From the NCBI RefSeq assembly GCF_003369795.1, contig NZ_CP026730.1, positions 2,356,001 to 2,420,000 on the forward strand: a stretch of 64,000 bases of DNA, read 5' to 3'. The notes under the pieces are model-generated. The model saw only the letters and a program-made list of their open reading frames with translations, ran no database searches and was not told the DNA's origin. The position numbers were made by a program, and so were the translations under genes. Source of the stretch: Streptomyces sp. CB09001 (GTDB taxonomy: Bacteria > Actinomycetota > Actinomycetes > Streptomycetales > Streptomycetaceae). Shown in pieces: positions 8,934-18,211 of this stretch (the stretch's first letter is position 1; every line of letters begins with the position of its first letter).

Positions 8934-9722
8934 ATGCCGATACCCGGGACACCCAGCCGCGCCGAACTCGCCGAGCACCTCGTCAGAACGCGTATCGCGG
9001 GTGAGGTCGCCACGCCCCGCGAGAACAACCTCTCCCACTACCGGAAGCTGGCCAACGGCGACCGGGGGTTCTGGCTCGGTCTGGAGCTGGGCGACCGCTG
9101 GAGCGACGAGCAGGACGTGCTCGCGGTGATGGCGGAGCGGGTCGGTGTCAACGACGACCCCGAGCACCGGTACGGCCAGGACACCATCGATCCCGAGCTG
9201 ACCATTTCGGCGCTGGAGCGGATGGCGGGGCGGCTGCGCAAGGCGGCCGACGGCGGGCAGCGGGTGCTGTTCGCCACCGGTCACCCCGGCGGGCTGCTCG
9301 ACGTGCACCGCGCCACGGCCGCCGCGCTGCGGACCGCGGGCTGCGAGATCGTGGTGATCCCGGAGGGGCTGACCACGGAGGAGGGGTACGTCCAGCAGTT
9401 CGCGGACGTCTCGGTGCTGGAGCACGGGGCCTCGCTGTGGCACACCCACTCGGGCGAGCCGATGAAGGCGATCCTGACCGGTCTGGAGCGCGAGGGCCGC
9501 CCGCTGCCCGACCTGGTGGTCGCCGACCACGGCTGGGCCGGTTACGCCGCCCAGCACGGCGTGGACTCCGTCGGCTACGCGGACTGCAACGACCCGGCCC
9601 TCTTCCTCGCCGAGTCCGAGGGCACCTTGCAGGTGGCGGTGCCGCTGGACGACCACGTGGTCAGCCCGCGCTACTACGACCCGATGACGGCGTACCTGCT
9701 GACGGAGGCGGGGCTGAAGTAG
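8934..9722 (+). CDS. conserved actinobacterial protein annotated as phosphatase
   Basis: 262-residue soluble protein of a family common in Streptomyces and usually labelled phosphatase. Visible conserved stretches: TPRENNLSHYRKLANGDR, ATGHPGGLLDVH, IVVIPEGLTTEEGYVQQFA, VLEHGASLWHTHSGEPM and LVVADHGWAGYAAQHGVDS. His and Asp residues in these could bind metal, but no classical phosphatase motif is obvious, so treat the function as unproven. ATG 8934 begins the conserved region; GGAG lies very close (2-nt spacing). Divergent from the agmatinase gene, convergent with the cation efflux gene. Confidence 0.7.
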   Translation: MPIPGTPSRAELAEHLVRTRIAGEVATPRENNLSHYRKLANGDRGFWLGLELGDRWSDEQDVLAVMAERVGVNDDPEHRYGQDTIDPELTISALERMAGRLRKAADGGQRVLFATGHPGGLLDVHRATAAALRTAGCEIVVIPEGLTTEEGYVQQFADVSVLEHGASLWHTHSGEPMKAILTGLEREGRPLPDLVVADHGWAGYAAQHGVDSVGYADCNDPALFLAESEGTLQVAVPLDDHVVSPRYYDPMTAYLLTEAGLK

Positions 9723-9754
9723 CCCGCGCTCCTGCGGCCCGGCTGTCACGGCTC

Positions 9755-10735
9755 CTACGGCCAGGGGTTGAGCCCCTCCGAGCGGCGCTGCGCGAAACCC
9801 GGTGTCGGGTCCAGGTAGACCCGGCGCACGATCGGGAACTCCTCGCGCAGCCGCTGCTCGGCCCGCTCGCACGCCCACTCGATCTGCGCCGCCGTCGACA
9901 CGTCCCGGAAGTCGACCTTGGCGGCGACCAGGGCCTCGCTCGGCCCCTGCACGAGGGTGGTCAGCTCCAGTACGGCCTCGATGTGCTCGACGGCCACCAG
10001 CTCCGCCCGGATCCGGTCCCGGACCGAACGCGACAGGGGGCGGCCGACGAGGAACTCGACGTTGGAGCGGCCCAGCACCCAGGCGACGTACAGCAGCAGG
10101 GCGCCGATGCACAGCGAGGCGACGGCGTCCCAGACGCCGGAGCCGGTGAGCTGACCGCCGAGCAGTCCGCCCGCGGCCAGCAGCAGGCCGGCCAGCGCGG
10201 CGGAGTCCTCCATGACGACGGCCTTCACGGCGGTGTCGGGGGTGCGGCGCAGGTAGCGGCCGAAGGAGAGCCGGTGGTGGGCGGCCTCGCCGCGGACCTG
10301 TCTGAGCCCGGTGCGCAGCGAGTAGCCCTCCAGGACGAAGGCCACGGCCAGGACGAGGTACGACACCAGCGGGTCGCCGAGGTCCTCGCCGTGGGTGAGG
10401 GTGTGGATGCCGTCGTAGAGGGAGAAGACGGCGCCGCCGACGAAGGTGGCGACGGCGGCGAGCAGTGCCCAGACGTAGCGTTCGGGGCCGTGTCCGAGGG
10501 GGTGGTCCTCGTCGGCGGGGCGGACGCTGCGCTTGAGCGAGGTCAGCAGCAGTACTTCGGTGACGGTGTCGGCGACCGAGTGCGCGGCCTCGGACAGCAT
10601 GGCGCTGGAGCCGCTGATCACGCCGGCCACCGCCTTGGCGACGGCGATGCCCAGATTGGCGAAGGCGGCGACGAGCACCGTGAAGGTGCTGTCGCCGCCG
10701 TTCTTCGCGCTCGCTCCCGCTGCTGTGTCCGCCAT
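9755..10735 (-). CDS. cation diffusion facilitator transporter
   Basis: 326-residue inner-membrane metal/proton antiporter exporting Zn2+/Co2+-type cations. About six transmembrane helices occupy residues 18-215. The metal-site region of helix 2 reads MLSEAAHSVADT, where family members have HxxxD, and helix 5 gives EDSAALAGLLLA. A loop HPLGHGPERYVW precedes helix 3. The C-terminal cytoplasmic ferredoxin-like domain (VEHIEAVLELTTLVQGPSEALVAAKVDF) is complete. ATG 10735 has GAGGGG at good spacing and lies 5 nt after the thioesterase stop, so it is likely cotranscribed with it. Confidence 0.88.
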   Translation of the reverse strand: MADTAAGASAKNGGDSTFTVLVAAFANLGIAVAKAVAGVISGSSAMLSEAAHSVADTVTEVLLLTSLKRSVRPADEDHPLGHGPERYVWALLAAVATFVGGAVFSLYDGIHTLTHGEDLGDPLVSYLVLAVAFVLEGYSLRTGLRQVRGEAAHHRLSFGRYLRRTPDTAVKAVVMEDSAALAGLLLAAGGLLGGQLTGSGVWDAVASLCIGALLLYVAWVLGRSNVEFLVGRPLSRSVRDRIRAELVAVEHIEAVLELTTLVQGPSEALVAAKVDFRDVSTAAQIEWACERAEQRLREEFPIVRRVYLDPTPGFAQRRSEGLNPWP

Positions 10736-10740
10736 GCCCC

Positions 10741-11613
10741 TCAGTGTTCCCGAGGGACGCGGACCACGCCTTCCTGGACGACCGAGACGGCGAGCCGTCC
10801 GTCCTGGGTGTGGATGCGGGCCTGGCCGAGGCCCCGGCCGCCGGACGCGGACGGCGACTGCTGGTCGTACAGCAGCCATTCGTCGGCGCGGAAGGGCCGG
10901 TGGAACCACATGGCGTGGTCCAGGGAGGCCCCGACGACGTCGCCGACGGCCCAGCCGCCGCGGCCGTGCGCGAGCAGGACCGAGTCGAGCAGGGTCATGT
11001 CGGAGACGTAGGTGGCGAGGACGACGTGCAGCAACGGGTCGTCCGCGAGCTTGCCGTTGGTGCGGAACCACACCTGGGAGTGCGGTTCGCGCGGGGTGCC
11101 GAAGGCGCCGAAGGGCGGGTCGTCGACGTAGCGCAGGTCGACGGCGGCGCGGGCTTCCAGGAAGCGCTCCACGGTGTCGGCGGGCAGGTGGGGGTAGCCG
11201 CGCAGCCGTTCCTCGCCGGTGGGGAGGGTCGCCGGGTCCGGTGCGGGCGGCATCGGGGCCTGGTGGTCGAGGCCCTCCTCGTACGTCTGGAAGGACGCCG
11301 ACAGGGTGAAGATCGGCTTGCCGTGCTGGACGGCGACGACGCGGCGGGTGGTGAAGGAGCGGCCGTCGCGCAGCCGGTCGACGTTGTAGACGATGGGGGC
11401 GTCCGGGTCGCCGGGGCGCAGGAAGTACGCGTGCAGGGAGTGCGCGTGCCGGTCCGCCGGGACCGTGCGGCCCGCGGCGACCATGGCCTGGGCCGCCACC
11501 TGACCGCCGAAGACCCGGGGGACGACGGCGGACCGGGAGCGGCCGCGGTAGATGTCCTCCTCGATCCGCTCGAGGTCGAGCAGGTCGAGGAGGGACTGGA
11601 GTGCTTCGCTCAT
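10741..11613 (-). CDS. tesB: acyl-CoA thioesterase II
   Basis: 290-residue double-hotdog thioesterase hydrolysing acyl-CoA to free acid and CoA. N-terminal hotdog: RVFGGQVAAQAMVAAGRTV and HSLHAYFLRPGDP. C-terminal hotdog: DDPLLHVVLATYVSDMTLLDS and SLDHAMWFHRPFRADEWLLY, the TesB family signature with the Asp of the Asp-Gln-Thr catalytic set in the second repeat. Length is as expected. Located between a cation exporter (5 nt) and an acyl-CoA dehydrogenase (10 nt), which suggests one transcript from upstream of 12781 and a fatty-acid-related role. Confidence 0.93.
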   Translation of the reverse strand: MSEALQSLLDLLDLERIEEDIYRGRSRSAVVPRVFGGQVAAQAMVAAGRTVPADRHAHSLHAYFLRPGDPDAPIVYNVDRLRDGRSFTTRRVVAVQHGKPIFTLSASFQTYEEGLDHQAPMPPAPDPATLPTGEERLRGYPHLPADTVERFLEARAAVDLRYVDDPPFGAFGTPREPHSQVWFRTNGKLADDPLLHVVLATYVSDMTLLDSVLLAHGRGGWAVGDVVGASLDHAMWFHRPFRADEWLLYDQQSPSASGGRGLGQARIHTQDGRLAVSVVQEGVVRVPREH

Positions 11614-11623
11614 GACCTGTGGT

Positions 11624-12781
11624 CTACAGGCCCATGTTCTTCGCGATGATCGACTTCATGATCTCGCTGGTGCCGCCGTAGATGCGGTTGACGCGGTTGT
11701 CCGCGTACAGGCGGGCGATCGGGTACTCGTTCATGTAGCCGTAGCCGCCGTGCAGCTGGAGGCAGCGGTCGATGACGCGGTGGGCGACCTCGGTGCAGAA
11801 CAGCTTGGCGCTGGCGGCCTCGGCGGGGGTCAGCTCGCCGGCGTCCAGGGCCTCGGTGGCGCGGTCGGCGACGGCCTCGGCGGCGTCCACCTCGGCCTGG
11901 CAGGCGGCCAGCTCGAACTTGGTGTTCTGGAAGTGGGCGACCGGCTTGCCGAAGACGGTGCGGTCCCGCACGTACTGGGTGGCGAAGCGGACGGCGGCCT
12001 TGGCCTGCGCGTAGGCGCCGTAGGCGATGCCCCAGCGCTCGGAGGCCAGGTTGTGGCCGAGGTAGGAGAAGCCCTTGTTCTCCTCGCCGAGCAGGTCCTC
12101 GACGGGGACCTTGACGTCGACGAAGGCCAGCTCGGCGGTGTCGGAGGTGCGCAGGCCCAGCTTGTCGAGCTTGCGGCCGACCGAGTAGCCCTCGGACTTG
12201 GTGTCCACGGCGAACAGGGAGATGCCGTGGCGGCGGTCCTCGGCGGTGGGCGCGGCGGTGCGGGCGCAGACGATCACCTTGTCGGCGTGCACGCCGCCGG
12301 TGATGAAGGTCTTGGCGCCGTTGAGGACGTAGTGGGTGCCGTCCTCGGAGAGCTTGGCGGTGGACTTCATGCCCGCGAGGTCGGAACCGGTGCCCGGCTC
12401 CGTCATCGCGATGGCCCACATCTCCTCGCCGGTGACGAACTTCGGCAGGTAGCGCTTCTTCTGCTCGTCGGTGGCCAGCATGTTGATGTAGGGCAGGGCG
12501 AGCAGCACATGCACGCCGGAGCCGCCGAACTGGACGCCCGCGCGGGCGGTCTCCTCGTAGAGGACGGCCTCGAACTTGTGGCTGTCCATGCCGGCGCCGC
12601 CGAACTCCTCGGGCACGTTGATGCCGAAGATGCCCAGCTCGCCGAGCTTGTAGTAGAACTCGCGCGGCGCCTGGCCGGCGGCGAACCAGTCGTCGTAGAC
12701 GGGGACGACCTCGGCCTCGATGAAGGCGCGGAGGGTCTCCCGGAACGCCTCGTGGTCCTCGTTGAACACCGTACGGCGCAC
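11624..12781 (-). CDS. acyl-CoA dehydrogenase
   Basis: 385-residue FAD-dependent acyl-CoA dehydrogenase (alpha,beta-dehydrogenation of an acyl-CoA). Signatures: WAIAMTEPGTGSDLAGM (FAD/substrate loop), INGAKTFITGG, QNTKFELA, and C-terminal LQLHGGYGYMNEYPIARLY with RIYGGTSEIMKSIIAKNMG. I place the start at GTG 12781 because GGAGGTGG lies 5 nt upstream; a longer in-frame form would overlap the operator. A 24-bp imperfect palindrome at 12803-12826 lies just upstream, between it and the TetR gene, implying control by that regulator. Confidence 0.92.
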   Translation of the reverse strand: MRRTVFNEDHEAFRETLRAFIEAEVVPVYDDWFAAGQAPREFYYKLGELGIFGINVPEEFGGAGMDSHKFEAVLYEETARAGVQFGGSGVHVLLALPYINMLATDEQKKRYLPKFVTGEEMWAIAMTEPGTGSDLAGMKSTAKLSEDGTHYVLNGAKTFITGGVHADKVIVCARTAAPTAEDRRHGISLFAVDTKSEGYSVGRKLDKLGLRTSDTAELAFVDVKVPVEDLLGEENKGFSYLGHNLASERWGIAYGAYAQAKAAVRFATQYVRDRTVFGKPVAHFQNTKFELAACQAEVDAAEAVADRATEALDAGELTPAEAASAKLFCTEVAHRVIDRCLQLHGGYGYMNEYPIARLYADNRVNRIYGGTSEIMKSIIAKNMGL

Positions 12782-12802
12782 CGCGCCACCTCCAGGGTAC
12801 GA

Positions 12803-12826
12803 ATATCTAAGCGCTTGCTCAGATAT
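12803..12826. promoter_or_regulatory. 24-bp palindrome upstream of acyl-CoA dehydrogenase (TetR-type operator)
   Basis: Arms ATATCT and AGATAT flank a core with AGC/GCT symmetry; the inner TAAGCGCTTGCTCA resembles TetR-family fatty-acid operators (TnAnCGnnCGnTnA with one mismatch). It sits 22 bp upstream of the GTG at 12781. Binding by the neighbouring TetR protein is an inference. Confidence 0.6.
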
Positions 12827-12909
12827 CACCGTACCGGCGGGTAGCCGAAGGCGTCCAGACCGGGACCCGGGTAACCCTCGTCACTCCCGCGCCCCCGGGG
12901 AGGGGCCCG

Positions 12910-13536
12910 CTACGCCTCCCCCACCGCCGCGAACGCCCCCCGCGCCATCCGGTGCAGCAGCGACGCCGTGACCGCGCGGCCGGGCAGGGCGCCGGGGCGG
13001 CCCAGGTGGGGGGTGGAGTTCAGCAGGCCGAAGACGGAGTGGACCGCGGAGCGGGCGGCGGGTTCGGCGACCGCCGGGTAGACCTCCCGGAGCACCCCGA
13101 CCCACAGCTCCACGTACTGCCGCTGCAACTGCCGCACCATCTTGCGGTCGGCGTCCCGCAGGCGGTCCAGCTCGCGGTCGTGCAGGGTGATGAGCGGGCG
13201 GTCGTCGAGCGCGAAGTCGATGTGCCCCTCGATGAGCGAGTCGAGGACCGCCTCGGGTCCCGTCGCGCCGGAGCCCGCCCGGGAGCGGCCCGCCCCGTCC
13301 GCCTCCGCCAGCCGCCGCTTGGCCCCGGTCAGCAGCGAGTCGCTGATCCCGACCAGCAGCTCGGCGAGCATCGCGTCCTTGCCGGGGAAGTGCCGGTAGA
13401 GGCCGGGGCCGCTGATGCCGACCGCGGCGCCTATCTCGTCGACGCCCACCCCGTGGAAGCCGCGCTCGGCGAAGAGCCGGGCGGCCTCCTTGAGGATCTG
13501 CTCGCGGCGGGTGGGGGCGTCGGTTCTGGTGGCCAT
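12910..13536 (-). CDS. TetR-family regulator of acyl-CoA/leucine catabolism
   Basis: 208-residue repressor. The N-terminal HTH is clear: REQILKEAARLFAERGFHGVGVDEIGAAVGISGPGLYRHFPGKDAM-type sequence (residues about 12-58). The C-terminal helical ligand domain contains an Arg-rich loop and is otherwise typical; the ligand is probably an acyl-CoA given the gene context. Divergent from the carboxylase operon with 97 bp between; two TTAACG-type palindromes lie in that gap. It is followed on its own strand by the acyl-CoA dehydrogenase, which also has an upstream palindrome. Confidence 0.9.
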   Translation of the reverse strand: MATRTDAPTRREQILKEAARLFAERGFHGVGVDEIGAAVGISGPGLYRHFPGKDAMLAELLVGISDSLLTGAKRRLAEADGAGRSRAGSGATGPEAVLDSLIEGHIDFALDDRPLITLHDRELDRLRDADRKMVRQLQRQYVELWVGVLREVYPAVAEPAARSAVHSVFGLLNSTPHLGRPGALPGRAVTASLLHRMARGAFAAVGEA

Positions 13537-13557
13537 GAAGTCGATTCTAGACAGGCG

Positions 13558-13575
13558 GGTTAGCGGTCGTTAACC
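13558..13575. promoter_or_regulatory. TetR operator 1 (palindrome)
   Basis: GGTTAGCGGTCGTTAACC is a near-perfect palindrome (GGTTARCGnnCGYTAACC) 22 bp from the regulator start. It shares the TTAACGnnC core with the second site 29 bp further on (centre to centre), so it probably represses both divergent transcripts. Confidence 0.75.
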
Positions 13576-13587
13576 TGAAGGAAATGC

Positions 13588-13603
13588 GTTAACGCTCATT
13601 AAC
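13588..13603. promoter_or_regulatory. TetR operator 2 (palindrome)
   Basis: GTTAACGCTCATTAAC, arms GTTAA and TTAAC, lies 30 bp before the carboxylase start codon. Same core as operator 1. Confidence 0.75.
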
Positions 13604-13633
13604 TGGTCGACCACTGGGTGAGGGGACCGCAGG

Positions 13634-15250
13634 ATGCACGAGGCACCGGAGCTGACGACGGCGGCGGATCCCGCGTCGGAGGCCTTTCGGGCCAACGAGG
13701 AGGCGCACGCCGTCCTCGTTCAGGAACTGCGCGCCAAGCTCGCGGCGGCCCGGCTGGGCGGCGGCGAGCGGGCGCGGGCCCGGCACACCGCGCGCGGCAA
13801 GCTGCTGCCGCGCGACCGCGTGGACACACTGCTCGATCCCGGCTCGCCGTTCCTGGAGCTGGCGCCGCTCGCCGCCGACGGGCTCTACGACGGGGCGGCC
13901 CCGGCCGCCGGCGTCATCGCCGGCATCGGCCGGGTCAGCGGCCGGGAGTGCGTGATCGTCGCCAACGACGCCACCGTCAAGGGCGGCACGTACTACCCGA
14001 TGACCGTGAAGAAGCACCTCAGGGCGCAGGAGGTGGCGCTGGAGAACCGGCTGCCGTGTCTGTACCTCGTCGACTCGGGAGGCGCCTTCCTGCCCATGCA
14101 GGACGAGGTCTTCCCGGACCGCGAGCACTTCGGCCGGATCTTCTACAACCAGGCCCGGATGTCCGGCGCGGGCATCCCGCAGATCGCCGCCGTCCTCGGC
14201 TCCTGCACGGCGGGCGGCGCGTACGTCCCGGCGATGAGCGACGAGGCGGTGATCGTCCGCAATCAGGGCACGATCTTCCTGGGCGGCCCGCCGCTGGTGA
14301 AGGCGGCCACCGGCGAGGTGGTCACGGCGGAGGAGCTGGGCGGCGGCGAGGTCCACTCGCGGGTGTCCGGCGTGACCGACCACCTCGCCGAGGACGACCC
14401 GCACGCCCTGCGCATCGTGCGGCAGATCGTCTCCACCCTGCCGGAGCGCGGCACCCTCCCCTGGGGCGTGGAGGCGGCCGCCGAGCCGAAGGCGGACCCG
14501 CAGCAGCTGTACGGCGTGGTGCCGGTCGACTCCCGCACCCCCTACGACGTCCGCGAGGTCATCGCGCGCGTGGTGGACGGCTCCCGCTTCGCCGAGTTCA
14601 AGTCCGAGTACGGGCAGACCCTGGTCACCGGCTTCGCCCGGATCCACGGCCACCCGGTGGGCATCGTCGCCAACAACGGCATCCTGTTCTCCGAGTCCGC
14701 CCAGAAGGGCGCCCACTTCGTCGAGCTGTGCGACCAGCGCGGCATCCCGCTGGTGTTCCTGCAGAACATCTCCGGGTTCATGGTGGGCCGGGACTACGAG
14801 GCCGGTGGCATCGCCAAGCACGGCGCCAAGATGGTGACGGCGGTGGCGTGCACGCGCGTGCCGAAGCTGACGGTCGTCGTCGGCGGGTCGTACGGCGCGG
14901 GCAACTACTCCATGTGCGGGCGGGCGTATTCGCCGCGCTTCCTGTGGATGTGGCCCAACGCCAAGATCTCCGTGATGGGCGGCGAGCAGGCCGCGTCCGT
15001 GCTGGCCACGGTCAAGCGGGACCAGCTGGAGGCGCGCGGCGAGGAGTGGCCGGCCGAGGAGGAGGAGTCCTTCAAGGCACCGGTCCGCGCCCAGTACGAG
15101 CGCCAGGGCAACGCCTACTACGCGACCGCCCGCCTGTGGGACGACGGCGTCATCGAGCCCGCCGACACCCGGCAGGTGCTGGGCCTGGCCCTGACCGCCT
15201 GTGCCAACGCGCCGCTGGGCGAGCCCCAGTTCGGCGTCTTCCGGATGTGA
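13634..15250 (+). CDS. acyl-CoA carboxylase beta subunit (methylcrotonyl-CoA type)
   Basis: 538-residue carboxyltransferase subunit that moves CO2 from carboxybiotin to an acyl-CoA. Context (biotin subunit, HMG-CoA lyase, acyl-CoA dehydrogenase) points to 3-methylcrotonyl-CoA in leucine breakdown. Visible crotonase-fold features: oxyanion-hole Gly pairs in [15 protein letters not shown] and [16 protein letters not shown] in the N-half, and [20 protein letters not shown] with [20 protein letters not shown] in the C-half, the pattern seen in MCC beta proteins. ATG 13634 has AGGGG 8 nt upstream. First gene of the operon downstream of two TetR operators. Confidence 0.93.
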   Translation: MHEAPELTTAADPASEAFRANEEAHAVLVQELRAKLAAARLGGGERARARHTARGKLLPRDRVDTLLDPGSPFLELAPLAADGLYDGAAPAAGVIAGIGRVSGRECVIVANDATVKGGTYYPMTVKKHLRAQEVALENRLPCLYLVDSGGAFLPMQDEVFPDREHFGRIFYNQARMSGAGIPQIAAVLGSCTAGGAYVPAMSDEAVIVRNQGTIFLGGPPLVKAATGEVVTAEELGGGEVHSRVSGVTDHLAEDDPHALRIVRQIVSTLPERGTLPWGVEAAAEPKADPQQLYGVVPVDSRTPYDVREVIARVVDGSRFAEFKSEYGQTLVTGFARIHGHPVGIVANNGILFSESAQKGAHFVELCDQRGIPLVFLQNISGFMVGRDYEAGGIAKHGAKMVTAVACTRVPKLTVVVGGSYGAGNYSMCGRAYSPRFLWMWPNAKISVMGGEQAASVLATVKRDQLEARGEEWPAEEEESFKAPVRAQYERQGNAYYATARLWDDGVIEPADTRQVLGLALTACANAPLGEPQFGVFRM

Positions 15251-15261
15251 GGAGGGGACCC

Positions 15262-17256
15262 ATGCAGAACACGAACGACACGCCGCACGACGAGACGCCG
15301 CGCATGTTCGACACCGTGCTCGTCGCCAACCGGGGCGAGATCGCCGTCCGCGTCATCCGGACGCTGCGCTCGATGGGCGTGCGCTCGGTGGCGGTCTTCT
15401 CCGACGCCGACGCGGACGCGCGGCACGTGCGGGAGGCCGACGAGGCGGTACGGATCGGCCCGGCACCGGCGACGGAGAGCTATCTGTCCGTCGAGCGGCT
15501 GCTGGAGGCGGCGGCGCGGACGGGCGCGCAGGCCGTCCACCCGGGGTACGGCTTCCTCGCCGAGAACGCGGGTTTCGCGCGGGCCTGCGAGGAGGCGGGG
15601 CTGGTCTTCGTCGGGCCGTCGGCCGACGCGATCGCCCTGATGGGCGACAAGATCCGCGCCAAGGAGACGGTGCGGGCGGCCGGGGTACCGGTCGTCCCCG
15701 GCTCCAGTGGCAGCGGGCTCACGGACGAGCAGCTCGCCGACGCCGCCCGGGAGATCGGCACCCCGGTGCTGCTCAAGCCGTCGGCCGGCGGGGGCGGCAA
15801 GGGCATGCGGCTGGTGCGGGACGAGGCGGTGCTGGCCGACGAGATCGCCGCCGCGCGTCGCGAGGCCCGTGCCTCCTTCGGCGACGACACGCTGCTGGTG
15901 GAGCGGTGGATCGACCGGCCCCGGCACATCGAGATCCAGGTCCTGGCCGACGGCCACGGGAACGTGGTGCACCTGGGCGAGCGGGAGTGCTCGCTCCAGC
16001 GCCGCCACCAGAAGGTGATCGAGGAGGCGCCCAGCGTCCTGCTGGACGAGGCCACCCGGGCCGCGATGGGCGAGGCGGCCGTGCAGGCGGCCCGCTCCTG
16101 CGGCTACCGGGGCGCGGGCACCGTGGAGTTCATCGTGCCCGGGAGCGACCCCTCCCAGTACTACTTCATGGAGATGAACACCCGTCTCCAGGTCGAGCAC
16201 CCGGTGACCGAGCTGGTGACCGGCCTGGACCTGGTGGAGGGGCAGCTGCGGGTGGCGGCCGGTGAGCGGCTCGGGTTCGGGCAGGAGGACGTTCGGCTGA
16301 CCGGGCACGCGATCGAGGCCCGGCTGTGCGCGGAAGACCCCGCGCGCGGCTTCCTGCCCTCCGGCGGCACGGTGCTGCGGCTGCGCGAGCCCGAGGGCGA
16401 CGGCGTGCGCACCGACTCGGGGCTCAGCGAGGGCACCGAGGTCGGCAGCCTGTACGACCCGATGCTGTCCAAGGTGATCGCGTACGGCCCCGACCGGGAG
16501 ACCGCGCTGCGCAGGCTCCGGGCGGCGCTGGCCGGGACGGTCACGCTGGGCGTGCAGACCAACGCCGGGTTCCTGCGGCGGCTGCTGGCGCACCCGGCGG
16601 TGGTGGCGGGCGAGCTGGACACGGGGCTGGTGGAGCGCGAGGTCGACGGCCTGGTCGCCACCGGCGTGCCGGAGGCGGTCTACGAGGCGGCGGCGGCCGT
16701 ACGGCTGGAGGCGCTCCGCCCGCGCGGTGCGGGCTGGACGGACCCGTTCTCGGTGCCGAACGGCTGGCGCACCGGCGGCGAGCCCAAGCCGGTCTCCTTC
16801 CCGCTGCGTGCGCCGGGACTCGAACCCGTCACGCACACCCCGCGCGGCTCCCACGCCGTCACCGACGACGAGGTCGCCGTCACTCTGGACGGCGTCCGGC
16901 ACACCTTCCACCGCGCCGCCGACTGGCTGGGCCGCGACGGCGACGCCTGGCAGGTGCGCGACCACGACCCGGTCGCCGCCTCCCTCGACCGGGCCGCCCA
17001 CGCGGGCGCCGACTCGCTGACCGCGCCGATGCCGGGCACGGTGACGGTGGTGAAGGTCGCCGTCGGCGACGAGGTGAGTGCCGGGCAGAGCCTGCTGGTG
17101 GTGGAGGCGATGAAGATGGAGCACGTCATCTCCGCCCCGCACGCCGGCACCGTCGCCGAGCTGGACGTGGCGCCGGGCACGACCGTCGCCATGGACCAGG
17201 TGCTCGCGGTCATCACGCCCGCCGAGGAGTCGGCGGAGGAGAAGGAGACGGCATGA
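15262..17256 (+). CDS. acyl-CoA carboxylase alpha subunit (biotin carboxylase + BCCP)
   Basis: 664-residue biotinylated subunit. Biotin carboxylase occupies residues about 14-460: [19 protein letters not shown]-grasp loop [35 protein letters not shown] and [15 protein letters not shown] linker and middle domain follow, then the C-terminal biotinyl domain with EAMKMEHVI (Lys biotinylated) at about residue 620. It carboxylates biotin with ATP and bicarbonate and serves the beta subunit 11 nt upstream. ATG 15262 has GGAGGGG at good spacing. The stop overlaps the next start as ATGA. Confidence 0.94.
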   Translation: MQNTNDTPHDETPRMFDTVLVANRGEIAVRVIRTLRSMGVRSVAVFSDADADARHVREADEAVRIGPAPATESYLSVERLLEAAARTGAQAVHPGYGFLAENAGFARACEEAGLVFVGPSADAIALMGDKIRAKETVRAAGVPVVPGSSGSGLTDEQLADAAREIGTPVLLKPSAGGGGKGMRLVRDEAVLADEIAAARREARASFGDDTLLVERWIDRPRHIEIQVLADGHGNVVHLGERECSLQRRHQKVIEEAPSVLLDEATRAAMGEAAVQAARSCGYRGAGTVEFIVPGSDPSQYYFMEMNTRLQVEHPVTELVTGLDLVEGQLRVAAGERLGFGQEDVRLTGHAIEARLCAEDPARGFLPSGGTVLRLREPEGDGVRTDSGLSEGTEVGSLYDPMLSKVIAYGPDRETALRRLRAALAGTVTLGVQTNAGFLRRLLAHPAVVAGELDTGLVEREVDGLVATGVPEAVYEAAAAVRLEALRPRGAGWTDPFSVPNGWRTGGEPKPVSFPLRAPGLEPVTHTPRGSHAVTDDEVAVTLDGVRHTFHRAADWLGRDGDAWQVRDHDPVAASLDRAAHAGADSLTAPMPGTVTVVKVAVGDEVSAGQSLLVVEAMKMEHVISAPHAGTVAELDVAPGTTVAMDQVLAVITPAEESAEEKETA

Positions 17257-18206
17257 ACGCCCCGGAACCGGGCCTCCCGATGGCCGTACCGGCCGAGGGC
17301 CTGCCCGCCCGCGTCCGCATCCACGAGGTCGGCGCGCGCGACGGGCTGCAGAACGAGAAGGCGACCGTGCCGACGGCCGTCAAGGCGGAGTTCATCCGCC
17401 GGCTGGCCGGCACGGGCCTGACCACGATCGAGGCGACGAGCTTCGTCCACCCCAAGTGGGTGCCCCAGCTGGCGGACGCCGAGGACCTGTACCCGCAGGT
17501 CTCCGACCTCCCGGTGTCGCTGCCGGTGCTGGTGCCGAACGAACGCGGCCTGGACCGGGCCCTGGCGCTCGGCGCGCGCCGGGTCGCGGTGTTCGCCAGC
17601 GCCACGGAGTCCTTCGCCAGGGCCAACCTCAACCGCACCGTGGACGAGGCGCTGGCCATGTTCGAGCCGGTGGTGTCCCGGGCGAAGGCGCAGGGCGACG
17701 ACGTCCGCGTACGGGGCTACCTCTCGATGTGCTTCGGCGACCCGTGGGAGGGCCCGGTCCCCGTGCCCCAGGTGGTGCGGGTCTGCCGGGCGCTGCTGGA
17801 CATGGGCTGCGACGAGCTGAGCCTCGGCGACACCATCGGGGTGGCGACCCCGGGCCATGTGACGGCCCTCCTCACCGCGCTGACCGGGGCGGGCGTGCCG
17901 GTGTCCGCCCTGGGCGTGCACTTCCACGACACCTACGGCCAGGCCCTGGCCAACACGCTGGCCGCGCTCCAGCGGGGCGTCACCACGGTCGACTCCTCCG
18001 CCGGCGGGCTCGGCGGCTGCCCCTTCGCGAAGTCCGCCACCGGCAACCTCGCCACCGAAGACCTCGTGTGGATGCTGCGGGGCCTCGGCATCGACACCGG
18101 GGTCGACCTCGGCCGTCTGGTCGCCACAAGCGTCTGGATGGCAGCACACCTGGGCCGGCCGAGCCCGTCCCGCACCGTTCGAGCCCTCTCCCACCAGGAG
18201 TCGTGA
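17253..18206 (+). CDS. hydroxymethylglutaryl-CoA lyase
   Basis: 317-residue TIM-barrel lyase cleaving HMG-CoA to acetyl-CoA and acetoacetate, the last step of leucine catabolism. Motifs: [12 protein letters not shown] (metal/substrate loop; usual GPRDGLQNE), [31 protein letters not shown] (metal His pair) and the active-site Cys loop [15 protein letters not shown] at about residue 255. Coupled by ATGA overlap to the biotin subunit. The acyl-CoA dehydrogenase begins 5 nt later. Confidence 0.94.
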   Translation: MNAPEPGLPMAVPAEGLPARVRIHEVGARDGLQNEKATVPTAVKAEFIRRLAGTGLTTIEATSFVHPKWVPQLADAEDLYPQVSDLPVSLPVLVPNERGLDRALALGARRVAVFASATESFARANLNRTVDEALAMFEPVVSRAKAQGDDVRVRGYLSMCFGDPWEGPVPVPQVVRVCRALLDMGCDELSLGDTIGVATPGHVTALLTALTGAGVPVSALGVHFHDTYGQALANTLAALQRGVTTVDSSAGGLGGCPFAKSATGNLATEDLVWMLRGLGIDTGVDLGRLVATSVWMAAHLGRPSPSRTVRALSHQES

Positions 18207-18211
18207 ACACC

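Noticed and set aside
13618..15261. Apparent 5' extension of the biotin carboxylase frame through the carboxyltransferase gene
   Set aside because: The extension is an off-frame shadow of the carboxyltransferase; ATG 15262 has a strong ribosome site and begins the conserved N-terminus.
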